From assembly GCA_002102225.1 (NCBI GenBank), contig LQPB01000050.1, positions 1 through 64,000 on the forward strand: a DNA stretch of 64,000 nucleotides, in the 5' to 3' direction. A model generated the notes under the pieces. The model ran no database searches. It was given only the letters and a program-made list of their open reading frames with translations, and had not been told where the DNA came from. Numbering within the stretch: the first letter of the stretch is position 1; the number at the start of each line of letters is the position of its first letter. Positions 41,266 through 48,642 of the stretch are shown here, one piece after another. The translations under genes were made by a program, and so were the position numbers. This stretch comes from Mycobacterium interjectum. Lineage in GTDB: Bacteria; Actinomycetota; Actinomycetes; Mycobacteriales; Mycobacteriaceae.

Positions 41266-42732
41266 CTACGCGGGGACTTCGCTGCGGTCACCGCTCCACA
41301 GCGTATGGAAGCGCTTGTCCGGGTCGTCGTCGATGCGGCCGTAGGTGTGCGCGCCGAAGAAGTCGCGCAGCCCCTGGGTCAGGGCCGCGGGCAGCCGCTC
41401 GGTGCGCAGCGCGTCGTAGTAGGACAGCGCCGAGGAGAAGCCCGGGATCGGGATGCCCAGCTGGGTGGCGGTCACCACGACGCGACGCCAGCCGTCGATC
41501 GCGGCCTCGATCGCGCGGCGGAAGTACGGCGCGACGATCAGCGTCGGCAAATCGGGGTCTTCGTCGAATGCGTCCTTGATCCGGTTGAGGAATTTCGCCC
41601 GGATGATGCAGCCGCCGCGCCAGATGGTGGCCAGGTCGCCGGGCGTGATGCCCCAGTCGTATTCGGCGCTGCCGGCCTGGATCTGGTTGAAGCCCTGGGC
41701 GTAGGCGATGATCTTCGACGCGTACAGGGCCTGCCGCACGTCCTCGACGAATTGCTTTGCGTCACTCGGCTTTTGGCCGAGCTGCCCGGAGGCCAGCCCG
41801 GTGGTGGCCTTGCGTTGGGTCACCGAACCCGACAGCGCGCGGGCGAACACGGCCTCGGCGATCCCGGTGACCGGGACACCGAGGTCCAGGGCCGACTTCA
41901 CGGTCCAGCGGCCGGTGCCCTTTTGCTCGGCCTCGTCGAGGATGACGTCGACGAGCGGCTTGCCCGTCTTGGCGTCGTTCTGGCGCAACACTTTCGCGGT
42001 GATCTCGACCAGGAAGCTGTCCAGGTCGCCTTTGTTCCACTCGTCGAACACGTCGGCGATCTCGTCCGCGCTCTTGCCGAGCCCGTCGCGCAGCAGCTGG
42101 TAGGCCTCGCCGATCAGCTGCATGTCGGAGTACTCGATGCCGTTGTGCACCATCTTGACGAAGTGCCCGGCGCCGTCGGGGCCGATGTGGGTGCAGCACG
42201 GCACCCCGTCGACGTGCGCGGAGATCTCCTCGAGCAGCGGGCCCAGCGACTTGTACGACTCGGCCGGCCCGCCCGGCATGATCGACGGCCCGTTGAGCGC
42301 GCCCTCCTCGCCGCCGGAGATGCCGGCGCCGACGAAGTGCAGGCCGCGCTCGCGCATCGCCTTCTCGCGGCGGATGGTGTCGGTGTAGAGGGCGTTGCCG
42401 CCGTCGATGATGATGTCGCCTTCCTCCATGGCGTCGGCGAGTTCGTTGATGACGGCGTCGGTGGGATCGCCGGCCTTGACCATGATGAGCACCCGCCGCG
42501 GCTTTTCCAGCGCGTCGAGGAATTCCGCGATGGTCTCCGAGCGCACGAACTTGCCCTCGTCGCCGTGTTCTTTGAGCAACGCGTCGGTCTTGGCGACGGA
42601 CCGGTTGTGCAACGCGACCGTGTAGCCGTGGTGGGCGAAGTTGCGGGCGATGTTCGATCCCATTACCGCCAGGCCGGTGACGCCGATCTGCGCGGTACCG
42701 GTCTTCGCGTCCTGGGAAGTCGGGGCACTCAT
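41266..42732 (-). CDS. gnd: 6-phosphogluconate dehydrogenase (decarboxylating)
   Basis: A 488-residue 6PGDH. The N-terminal NADP-binding Rossmann fold has VTGLAVMGSNIARNFA; ISGGEEGALNGPSIMPGG and FVKMVHNGIEYSDMQLIGEAY hold the catalytic Lys and His-Asn region. It decarboxylates 6-phosphogluconate to ribulose-5-phosphate in the pentose phosphate pathway. ATG 42732 has GAGAGG upstream and starts MSAPTSQDAKTGTAQIG; the frame back to 42783 looks untranslated. Corresponds to gnd1 (Rv1844c). Confidence 0.95.
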   Translation of the reverse strand: MSAPTSQDAKTGTAQIGVTGLAVMGSNIARNFAHHGYTVALHNRSVAKTDALLKEHGDEGKFVRSETIAEFLDALEKPRRVLIMVKAGDPTDAVINELADAMEEGDIIIDGGNALYTDTIRREKAMRERGLHFVGAGISGGEEGALNGPSIMPGGPAESYKSLGPLLEEISAHVDGVPCCTHIGPDGAGHFVKMVHNGIEYSDMQLIGEAYQLLRDGLGKSADEIADVFDEWNKGDLDSFLVEITAKVLRQNDAKTGKPLVDVILDEAEQKGTGRWTVKSALDLGVPVTGIAEAVFARALSGSVTQRKATTGLASGQLGQKPSDAKQFVEDVRQALYASKIIAYAQGFNQIQAGSAEYDWGITPGDLATIWRGGCIIRAKFLNRIKDAFDEDPDLPTLIVAPYFRRAIEAAIDGWRRVVVTATQLGIPIPGFSSALSYYDALRTERLPAALTQGLRDFFGAHTYGRIDDDPDKRFHTLWSGDRSEVPA

Positions 42733-42838
42733 CTGTTGGCCTCTCAGTGTCGGGGAACTACTTTCCGAAAAGCTTTCGGTCACACTGTGGCACAGCCCTC
42801 ACGCATGCGCCCGGGCTGATTGGGTCTTCGCCGCGGGG

Positions 42839-43789
42839 TCAGAGGTTGAACAGCCGGCGCAGCTCGGTGAGCCACGGGACGACCAGCGCGATGGTGGGCA
42901 CCACCATGACGGCCGCCGCGGCCAGGTAGGCGGCCGCCGAGAGCGCCAGGCTGTTGCCACGCCCGGACAGCCGCCGCACCCGCAACACGGTGCTGGGGCC
43001 GCCGACGGCCAGCGCGCCGGAGGGCGCCCGTCCCGACGCGCAGGCCACCAGCGCGCGGGCCAGGGGAGTGCGACCGGTTGCCCGTACCGCCGCGTCGTCG
43101 GCCAGAAGCTCGACGAGCAGTTGCACCGCGCGCAGCGCGTTGGTGCTGCGCACGAGCCGCGGGAAGGCGGCATGCACGGCGGTGAACGCCTCCAGCACCA
43201 GATCGTGGCGGGCCCGCAGGTGGGCGCGCTCGTGCGTGAGGATCGCCGCGACCTCCTCATCGGCGAGCGTGGTCAGCGCTCCCTCGCTGACCACGACGCG
43301 GCTCCGGACGCCGGGCAGGCAGTAGGCGAGCGGCTGCTGAACGTGCAGGATACGAAGGTCGCGCGTGCGGGCGCAGGGCTGGGCGGTGGCCGCGTCGTGC
43401 CCGACCCCGACCAGATCGACCACCATGCGGTGATGGGCCCGCCGGCGCCGATTGGCGATGGCCACCCGCAGCAGGGCGACCACCAGCCGGGCGCCGACCA
43501 CCACGGTCAACGCGAAAACTGCGATGTAGGCCGCCCACAGCGGCCAGCCGAGCCGGCCGGCGGCGCCGAGGACGCTGGCCGTGGGCCGCCCGTCGGGGCC
43601 GGGCACGAGCAGCCTGCTGGCGATCGCGATCCCGGCGCTGAACGCCGACAGGACGGCGGCCAGTGCGACGGCCTGCCACAGCACCATCGCGGCGCGGGGC
43701 GCGCGCAACGGCCAGGTCGCGCGCGCCAACAGGGCCGGCGCCGGACCGACCAACAGCACCGCGAGAACGGTGAAGGCCAGCGCTGACAC
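42839..43789 (-). CDS. blaR: BlaR1/M56-type membrane peptidase
   Basis: A 316-residue membrane metalloprotease, the length of Rv1845c. The zinc motif is HERAH (His186 and His190) in VAAILTHERAHLRARHD, with several hydrophobic helices before and after. There is no C-terminal penicillin-binding sensor domain, so it is a short M56 protein. It is thought to cleave the partner repressor BlaI in response to cell-wall or respiratory stress. GTG 43789 is chosen from the family length; the frame upstream to 44170 runs antisense-like over blaI. It lies 14 bp after blaI. Confidence 0.92.
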   Translation of the reverse strand: MSALAFTVLAVLLVGPAPALLARATWPLRAPRAAMVLWQAVALAAVLSAFSAGIAIASRLLVPGPDGRPTASVLGAAGRLGWPLWAAYIAVFALTVVVGARLVVALLRVAIANRRRRAHHRMVVDLVGVGHDAATAQPCARTRDLRILHVQQPLAYCLPGVRSRVVVSEGALTTLADEEVAAILTHERAHLRARHDLVLEAFTAVHAAFPRLVRSTNALRAVQLLVELLADDAAVRATGRTPLARALVACASGRAPSGALAVGGPSTVLRVRRLSGRGNSLALSAAAYLAAAAVMVVPTIALVVPWLTELRRLFNL

Positions 43790-43803
43790 GCTGCCAGTCT
43801 CCC

Positions 43804-44223
43804 TCAGTCCTCCGCCGCCGCGCCAGCCGACGGCGTGTTTTTGCGCTGATTGGCTTCCAGTTCGGCGAGCGCGCGCCGCAGCGCCTCGGCCTCGTCGGCG
43901 CCCACCCGCTCGACGAAGTGCACCAGCGCCGCCTGCCGGTCCCCGGAATCCTCCGCCTGGGCCAGCGCGTCGACCATCAGCCCGGCGACCAGCTCGTCGC
44001 GACCGTGCACCGGCGCGTAGCGGTGGGCGCGATCGTCGCGGATCTGGGAGACCAGGTTCTTCTTCGCCAGCCGCTGCAGGACGGTCATGATCGTCGTGTA
44101 TGCCAGGTCGCGGCGCGCCGACAACGCTTCGTGGACTTGGCGGACGGTTTGGGGTTCGGCCGTGGACCACAGATGATCCATCACGGCGCGTTCCAGATCC
44201 CCCAGCCGGGTCAGCTTGGCCAT
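43804..44223 (-). CDS. blaI: BlaI family transcriptional repressor
   Basis: A 139-residue winged-helix repressor of the BlaI/MecI family. The DNA-binding part is LGDLERAVMDHLWSTAEP and TTIMTVLQRLAKKNLV, and RDDRAHRYAPVHGRDEL is the family wing segment; the C-terminus forms the dimer. In M. tuberculosis BlaI (Rv1846c) represses blaC and ATP synthase genes and its own operon, and is relieved by the BlaR protease. A candidate operator lies just upstream at 44252-44268. Confidence 0.93.
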   Translation of the reverse strand: MAKLTRLGDLERAVMDHLWSTAEPQTVRQVHEALSARRDLAYTTIMTVLQRLAKKNLVSQIRDDRAHRYAPVHGRDELVAGLMVDALAQAEDSGDRQAALVHFVERVGADEAEALRRALAELEANQRKNTPSAGAAAED

Positions 44224-44251
44224 AGTGCGTTCATCTCCTGAGCGTCGAAAA

Positions 44252-44268
44252 TAAGCGTACTCCGCTTA
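44252..44268. promoter_or_regulatory. Candidate BlaI operator
   Basis: A perfect palindrome TAAGCG-TACTC-CGCTTA lies 29 bases upstream of the blaI start in the divergent region. It is the obvious site for BlaI autorepression, but I cannot compare it with footprinted sites here. Confidence 0.5.
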
Positions 44269-44333
44269 CTACTGACGGTCGTACCAACACGATTCCGAAG
44301 TGGCTTGTTTCAGCGCCAACATACCTTGCGAAA

Positions 44334-44352
44334 TTAGGGCAGCCTTGCCTAT
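44334..44352. promoter_or_regulatory. IdeR box inside the sRNA promoter
   Basis: TTAGGGCAGCCTTGCCTAT matches the 19-bp IdeR consensus (TTAGGTTAGSCTWACCTAA) at 15 positions. It lies between a -35 like TTGCGA (44326-44331) and a -10 like TATGCT (44350-44355) spaced by 18 bases, so IdeR with iron would block this promoter. Confidence 0.75.
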
Positions 44353-44361
44353 GCTGATCTC

Positions 44362-44462
44362 GGTCGAGCGACAATGACCGTGGCAGAGTCCTGAGGGCTG
44401 CAGCGACCCCCGGTCTACTCGATCGGCGAGCCCCGCGCCCCGCGCGGGGCTCGCCCGTTTTA
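44362..44462 (+). ncRNA. mrsI: Probable MrsI iron-sparing small RNA
   Basis: Between blaI and the thioesterase gene, transcription from the promoter over the IdeR box should begin near 44362 and end at the hairpin at 44426-44454. That gives an RNA of about 100 nt with no open frame. In M. tuberculosis the iron-sparing sRNA MrsI (ncRv11846) is encoded at this same locus, between Rv1846c and Rv1847, and is induced by iron starvation under IdeR. Location, size, promoter and terminator all agree. The 5' end is estimated from the -10 position. Confidence 0.72.
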
Positions 44463-44463
44463 C
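44426..44463 (+). terminator. Intrinsic terminator of the sRNA
   Basis: GCGAGCCCCGCG (44426-44437) pairs perfectly with CGCGGGGCTCGC (44443-44454) across a five-base loop and is followed by CCCGTTTTA. A 12-bp GC stem followed by a short T run is about as strong an intrinsic terminator as mycobacteria show. Confidence 0.8.
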
Positions 44464-44517
44464 GGGCGGCCGTTCCGCCCCGGCGGTGCCGGGTCGCCGA
44501 TGGTGTAGACACATAAC

Positions 44518-44934
44518 GTGCCACCGCCGCCCGACCCGACGTTGCCGCCGAACTTCACCGCGCCGTTCGACACCGAGTTGGGGCTGCGGTTCACCGAGCT
44601 GAGTCCCGACGGTGCCCGCGCGCAGCTCGAGGTCACACCGAAACTGTTGCAGCCGATGGGCCTGGTGCACGGCGGCGTCTACTGCTCGATGATCGAGAGC
44701 ATGGCCAGCGTGTCCGCCTACACCTGGCTCAACGCCAAAGGCGACGGCGGGAACGTCGTGGGCGTCAACAACAACACCGACTTCCTGCGCTCGATCGGCT
44801 CCGGGACCGTGTACGGCCGCACCGAACCGATTCATCGCGGCCGGCGCCAGCAGCTGTGGCTCGTCACGATCACCGACGACAACGACCGGGTGGTGGCCCG
44901 CGGCCAGGTGCGGCTGCAGAACCTCGACGCGTAA
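44518..44934 (+). CDS. PaaI-family hotdog thioesterase (Rv1847-like)
   Basis: A 138-residue hotdog-fold thioesterase. The active-site helix is MGLVHGGVYCSMIESMAS, with the conserved HGG and the acidic residue on the following helix; VGVNNNTDFLRSIGSG is the typical second strand. The family hydrolyses acyl-CoA or aryl-CoA thioesters. GTG 44518 is the likely start; the transcript may be leaderless. It follows the sRNA terminator and is unrelated to the next gene. Confidence 0.9.
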   Translation: MPPPPDPTLPPNFTAPFDTELGLRFTELSPDGARAQLEVTPKLLQPMGLVHGGVYCSMIESMASVSAYTWLNAKGDGGNVVGVNNNTDFLRSIGSGTVYGRTEPIHRGRRQQLWLVTITDDNDRVVARGQVRLQNLDA

Positions 44935-45247
44935 TTCCCAGCAACTTCCCAGCAGTCGGCCAGTCGTTACCGAGGCTTCCCGCGACGCGCTGCCCGATTC
45001 CCGAAAATGCCTGTTCCGCAAGGGAATCCCGGCGCCCCGGATCCGGTTCTCGGCCGGGCGCCCCTTCGCTCCGTTCGGTCGAAGCTTCGCGGACGCCCCG
45101 GGCCCGCGGGCGGATGCTCGGGCGGCCTCCCGCGCTGATCACGTTGCCCTGCAAGGTGTTTCACAAACGGAGTAGGGGTCGCGGACGGATCGCCCACCAC
45201 GCCCGGGCGGAGCCGATCGCCGCGGCGCAACACGACCCCCGCCGAAG

Positions 45248-45275
45248 TTGCGGTCGCCGACCGAGCCGGTACCTT
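45248..45275 (+). promoter_or_regulatory. Candidate promoter of the guanidine-III leader
   Basis: TTGCGG (45248-45253) and TACCTT (45270-45275) are separated by 16 bases. Transcription near 45282 would put the riboswitch 20 bases from the 5' end. The 313 bp before this promoter (44935-45247) hold no gene that I can support. Confidence 0.4.
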
Positions 45276-45301
45276 CAATAGCGGCGCGCCGCAGGGGCCG
45301 C

Positions 45302-45342
45302 CCGGACGAGTTCGCCGTACCCGGAAAGCGAAAAGACGGCGA
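45302..45342 (+). promoter_or_regulatory. Guanidine-III riboswitch (mini-ykkC-III)
   Basis: This 41-base stretch follows the guanidine-III consensus closely. It begins CCGGACGAG (45302-45310), continues CGCCGTACCCGG (45313-45324) and ends AAAAGACGGCGA (45331-45342). CCGG (45302-45305) pairs with CCGG (45321-45324), and CGCCGT (45313-45318) pairs with ACGGCG (45336-45341), giving the H-type pseudoknot of the class. The Thermobifida fusca example, recalled from memory, has the same length and the same CCGGACGAG, CGCCGTACCCGG and AAGACGGCG blocks. The class binds free guanidinium and turns expression on. The start codon of the ureohydrolase follows 125 bases later; ATCCTCCG (45427-45434) could mask its GAGAGGAAG ribosome site when guanidine is absent, which is inference. 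Confidence 0.88.
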
Positions 45343-45467
45343 CCGCGGGATGATGCCTGGCGCGCCGGGTCATTTCAAAGATGGCTCCTGTATCTGCCTT
45401 CCGCTTAAAGTCCGGTCGCCGGGGCATCCTCCGCCGTGAATTCATTCGCGACGAGAGGAAGTTTTTG

Positions 45468-46631
45468 ATGTTCAATCCGTTCGCCGGACAGGCTGACATC
45501 CCCAACCGGGAGGGCAGCTGGGCGCAGCAGGCCGAGGCGGAATTGTCCACCCGCCGCCATCGCGAAGAGATCGAGCGCTGCCTCGCCCACGGGCTCGAGG
45601 CGGCCCCCACGATCAACGACCGCACGTTGTCGACCTTTTCGCGGGGCGAGCTGCCGCACTTCGCCGGGGAACGCGGGACATTCCTGAAATGCCCGTTCCT
45701 GGAGGACGTGAACGATGTGGGCGACGCCGAAGTGGCCGTCTTCGGAGCCCCGCTGGACGCCGGGACCACCTACCGACCGGGCACGCGATTCGGGCCGATG
45801 GGCATCCGCCGCTCCACCAACCTGTTCGGCACCTACTGCTACGAACTCGGGGTGGACCTGCGCGAACAACTCAACATCGTCGACATCGGCGACGTGGTCA
45901 CCATTCCGGCCAACATCGAGAAGTCGTTCGACCAGATCAGCACGGCGATGTCCCATGTGGTTTCCAAGGGCGTGTTCCCGGTGATCCTGGGTGGCGACCA
46001 CTCGATCGGGTTCCCGACGGTGCGAGGCCTGGCCCCGCACATGGACGGCAACGTGGGCATCATCCACTTCGACCGCCACGTCGACACCCAGGAAACCGAT
46101 CTCGACGAGCGGATGCACACCACGCCGTGGTTCCACGCCACCAACATCAAGAACGCGCCGGCCACCAACCTGGTCCAGATCGGCATCGGCGGCTGGCAGG
46201 CCCCGCGCGCCGGCGTGCAGGTGGGCCGACAGCGCGGCAGCACGGTCATCACGGTGGGCGACGTCGAACGCGTCGGGATCGAAAAGATCGCCGAGATCGC
46301 GCTCGAAACGGCGTGGAAGGACGCCAAGGCGGTCTACCTGTCGTTCGACATCGACGTCATCGACGCCGGCTTCGTACCCGGCACCGGCTGGCCCGAGCCC
46401 GGTGGCCTGTTGCCGCGCGAAGCGCTGAACCTGATCCGGATGATCTCCGAGCCGGGCCTGAACGGCATCGAGGTGGTGGAGTGCTCACCGCCCTACGACT
46501 GGGCCGAACAGACCGCACTGATGAGCAGCCGGGTCATCCTGGACAGCCTGGCCGTCATGGTGCGGGCCGGAAAGCTCGGCAAGAAACCGGCCGCCCTCAA
46601 GCGCCACGCGTGGGGGCCGTTTAACGACTAG
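45468..46631 (+). CDS. Ureohydrolase (agmatinase family), probable guanidine hydrolase
   Basis: A 387-residue binuclear-metal ureohydrolase. Metal ligands are His178 (GGDHSIG), Asp202, His204 and Asp206 (HFDRHVDTQE) and Asp294/Asp296 (SFDIDVIDAGF). Compared with typical agmatinase/arginase motifs it has Arg for Ala in FDxHxD and Trp308 for Thr in PGTGxPEPGG, plus a long N-terminal extension of ~80 residues. Such extensions and an active-site Trp are, as I recall, features of the Ni-dependent guanidine hydrolase GdmH (Sll1077, about 390 residues), which splits guanidine into urea and ammonia. The guanidine-III riboswitch upstream strongly favours that substrate, and urease genes lie downstream. 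ATG 45468 follows GAGAGGAAG; an earlier in-frame start at 45381 would overlap the leader. Alternatives are agmatinase, guanidinobutyrase or guanidinopropionase. Confidence 0.85.
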   Translation: MFNPFAGQADIPNREGSWAQQAEAELSTRRHREEIERCLAHGLEAAPTINDRTLSTFSRGELPHFAGERGTFLKCPFLEDVNDVGDAEVAVFGAPLDAGTTYRPGTRFGPMGIRRSTNLFGTYCYELGVDLREQLNIVDIGDVVTIPANIEKSFDQISTAMSHVVSKGVFPVILGGDHSIGFPTVRGLAPHMDGNVGIIHFDRHVDTQETDLDERMHTTPWFHATNIKNAPATNLVQIGIGGWQAPRAGVQVGRQRGSTVITVGDVERVGIEKIAEIALETAWKDAKAVYLSFDIDVIDAGFVPGTGWPEPGGLLPREALNLIRMISEPGLNGIEVVECSPPYDWAEQTALMSSRVILDSLAVMVRAGKLGKKPAALKRHAWGPFND

Positions 46632-46771
46632 GCCCGCGATCCGACAAACGCTTCCGCCCGGGTGGGCGATTGTCACTTGCTGATCGGAGCAATGGCAAAG
46701 CCATCCGGGCGGAAGATAGTCGGTGCCTGCGCTGCGGATCCGGCTGCCCGGCAGCATCCGCCGCGCGCCCG

Positions 46772-46797
46772 CGCGGTCACCACGGATGGTGACCGCG
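46772..46797. repeat. Strong inverted repeat, 10-bp arms
   Basis: CGCGGTCACC (46772-46781) pairs perfectly with GGTGACCGCG (46788-46797) across ACGGAT. It lies 140 bp after the guanidine hydrolase gene. Without a T run it is a weak terminator candidate and could instead bind a regulator. The remainder of the gene-free region 46632-47271 shows one more dyad, at 47032, and no other feature. Confidence 0.6.
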
Positions 46798-47031
46798 ACG
46801 ACCGGACCTGTCGGTGCGGCCATCGGCGACGCAGCGGCATTTCTCGCGGTAATCCGCAGCAGCACAAGTGATTTCATGACACAACGGCCGCAACGGCGGA
46901 CGCTGGCGCCATCGGACAGCCGAACGCCACCGATCCGGCCAAGGCGGAGCTTCGCCGTGTAGCGCTGTGGCCGACACAGTCGGCACGCCGGATGCGGCCA
47001 CCGGCCAGCACCGGAAGAAACGCGCTTTCAG

Positions 47032-47049
47032 CTAATTCGCAGTAATTAG
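47032..47049. promoter_or_regulatory. Candidate operator of the PPE-permease-urease operon
   Basis: CTAATT-CGCAGT-AATTAG is an AT-rich palindrome in otherwise GC-rich DNA, 223 bases upstream of the first PPE gene of the operon. I see no match to the GlnR or other nitrogen-regulator consensus that I know, so the regulator is undefined. Confidence 0.35.
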
Positions 47050-47271
47050 CCAGTGCCGTTACAGCGAGCTGCGCCACTATGTAGTAATTGTGCGGCGATC
47101 TGGACGCTGGTACGGCGAAGTGCACATCGGTGCGGTGTTGTACGCGCCGCCGGGGCCACGGTATCGCGCGCATTGCCGGGCGTTCAGAAGCGTGCGCCCC
47201 ACCATGGTTCGAACAGACCTGGCGGCCGGGCCAGCGTGCGCTCGCGCCGGGTCGGCCTTCCAGGGGGTCTT

Positions 47272-48642
47272 GTGACGCTGGATTTTGCGGCATTGCCGCC
47301 GGAGGTCAACTCCGGGCGCATGTACGCCGGGCCGGGCCCGGGGGCGATGGTCGCCGCCGCCGCGGCGTGGGACGGATTGGCGGCGGAGCTCAACCTCGCG
47401 GCGAGTTCGTATCGCTCGGCGGTGGCCGAGCTGACGGGAGGTCCATGGGTGGGCCCCTCGTCGACCACGATGCTCGCCGCGGTGACCCCGTACCTGTCCT
47501 GGATGAACACCACGGCCGCTCAGGCCGAGCAGACGGCCGGTCAGCTCAAGTCGGCGATCGCGGCCTACGAGGCGGCGTTCGTGGCGACCGTGCCACCACC
47601 GGTGATCGAGGTGAATCGGGCCCTGTTGGCCGCGCTGGTCGCCACCAACTTCCTGGGGCAGAACACCCCCGCGATCATGGCCACCGAGGCCCAGTACGCC
47701 GAGATGTGGGCACAGGACGCCGCGGCGATGTACGGCTACGCCGGCGCGTCGGCGGCGGCGACGAAGTTGACCCCCTTCGGCCTGCCGCCGCAGACCACCG
47801 ACCAGGGCGGCACCGCCGCTCAGGCCGCCGCGGTCAGCCAGGCCGCGGCCTCCGCGGCGGGCCCGAGCGCGCAGTCCGGCCTGACGCAGGTGATGAACCT
47901 CGTCCCAGCCGCACTGCAGGGCCTTGGGTCCGGCGGATCGCTCGACCCGATCTCGTTCGTGGAGGCCGTGCTGGGCACCACGACCGGCCAGGCCCTCAAC
48001 ACCTTCACCACGGACGCGGGCAACTGGGCGCTTGTCATCAGTGGGCCCTTGTTCACGGCTTCCGGTATCACCCCCTTGCTGGGCGGCCTGTACGGGCTCG
48101 CGCTGCCGCAGGCCGCGGCGGTGGCCGGCGCCGTTACACCCGACGCGGGCCTCGGGGCGCTGGCGGGTTCGGTCAACGCTGGGGGCGGCGGAGTGGTGTC
48201 GGCGGGCGCGGGCGGGGCGGCCTCGATCGGCAAGCTGTCGGTGCCGCAGTCGTGGGCGTCCGCCGCGGGGATCCGGCTGGCCGGCGCCACATCGCCGTTG
48301 CCGGCGGCCGAGCTGGGAGGCGCGCCCCAGGCCGGGCCGGCCGAGCCGGGGGGCTTCTTCGGCGGCATCCCGCCGATCGGCAGCCTGGTCAACGCGCCCC
48401 GCGGCGAGCAGACCCGGGAACGATCCGGGCCCGGCCAGAAAGTCATCCCCACGATGCCCGGCGAGCAGCGCGCCGACGAAGCGCCCGGCCGCGGCGCGCC
48501 GGCGCAACCGGCTCGCCAGCACGTCGCCAGCGCGCTGAGCGACCGTGAGCGCGAGGAGCTCAGCAAGCTGCGCAAGGAGATCTCCGAGGCCGCGATGGAG
48601 CGCGACGCGGCAGCGCGCCTGATCAAGGAGGCGATGCTGTGA
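47272..48642 (+). CDS. PPE family protein (SVP), first gene of the permease-urease operon, coiled-coil tail
   Basis: A 456-residue PPE protein starting at GTG 47272 behind AGGGGG; the frame is open further upstream but only from here does it read [26 protein letters not shown] (WxG), [18 protein letters not shown] and LSVPQSW (near residue 323) are present. After residue ~375 the protein becomes charged, ending with a predicted helix [20 protein letters not shown] and LIKEAML, which is unusual for a PPE. The next PPE gene overlaps its stop (GTGA). Both belong to the operon that continues into the permease and urease. In M. tuberculosis ureA directly follows Rv1847, so this is an insertion. 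Inferred role: passage of a nitrogen compound through the outer membrane. Confidence 0.9.
   Translation: MTLDFAALPPEVNSGRMYAGPGPGAMVAAAAAWDGLAAELNLAASSYRSAVAELTGGPWVGPSSTTMLAAVTPYLSWMNTTAAQAEQTAGQLKSAIAAYEAAFVATVPPPVIEVNRALLAALVATNFLGQNTPAIMATEAQYAEMWAQDAAAMYGYAGASAAATKLTPFGLPPQTTDQGGTAAQAAAVSQAAASAAGPSAQSGLTQVMNLVPAALQGLGSGGSLDPISFVEAVLGTTTGQALNTFTTDAGNWALVISGPLFTASGITPLLGGLYGLALPQAAAVAGAVTPDAGLGALAGSVNAGGGGVVSAGAGGAASIGKLSVPQSWASAAGIRLAGATSPLPAAELGGAPQAGPAEPGGFFGGIPPIGSLVNAPRGEQTRERSGPGQKVIPTMPGEQRADEAPGRGAPAQPARQHVASALSDREREELSKLRKEISEAAMERDAAARLIKEAML

Noticed and set aside
45381..45467. An upstream in-frame start for the ureohydrolase
   Set aside because: It begins only 39 bases after the riboswitch and adds an unconserved basic stretch; ATG 45468 has the good ribosome site.
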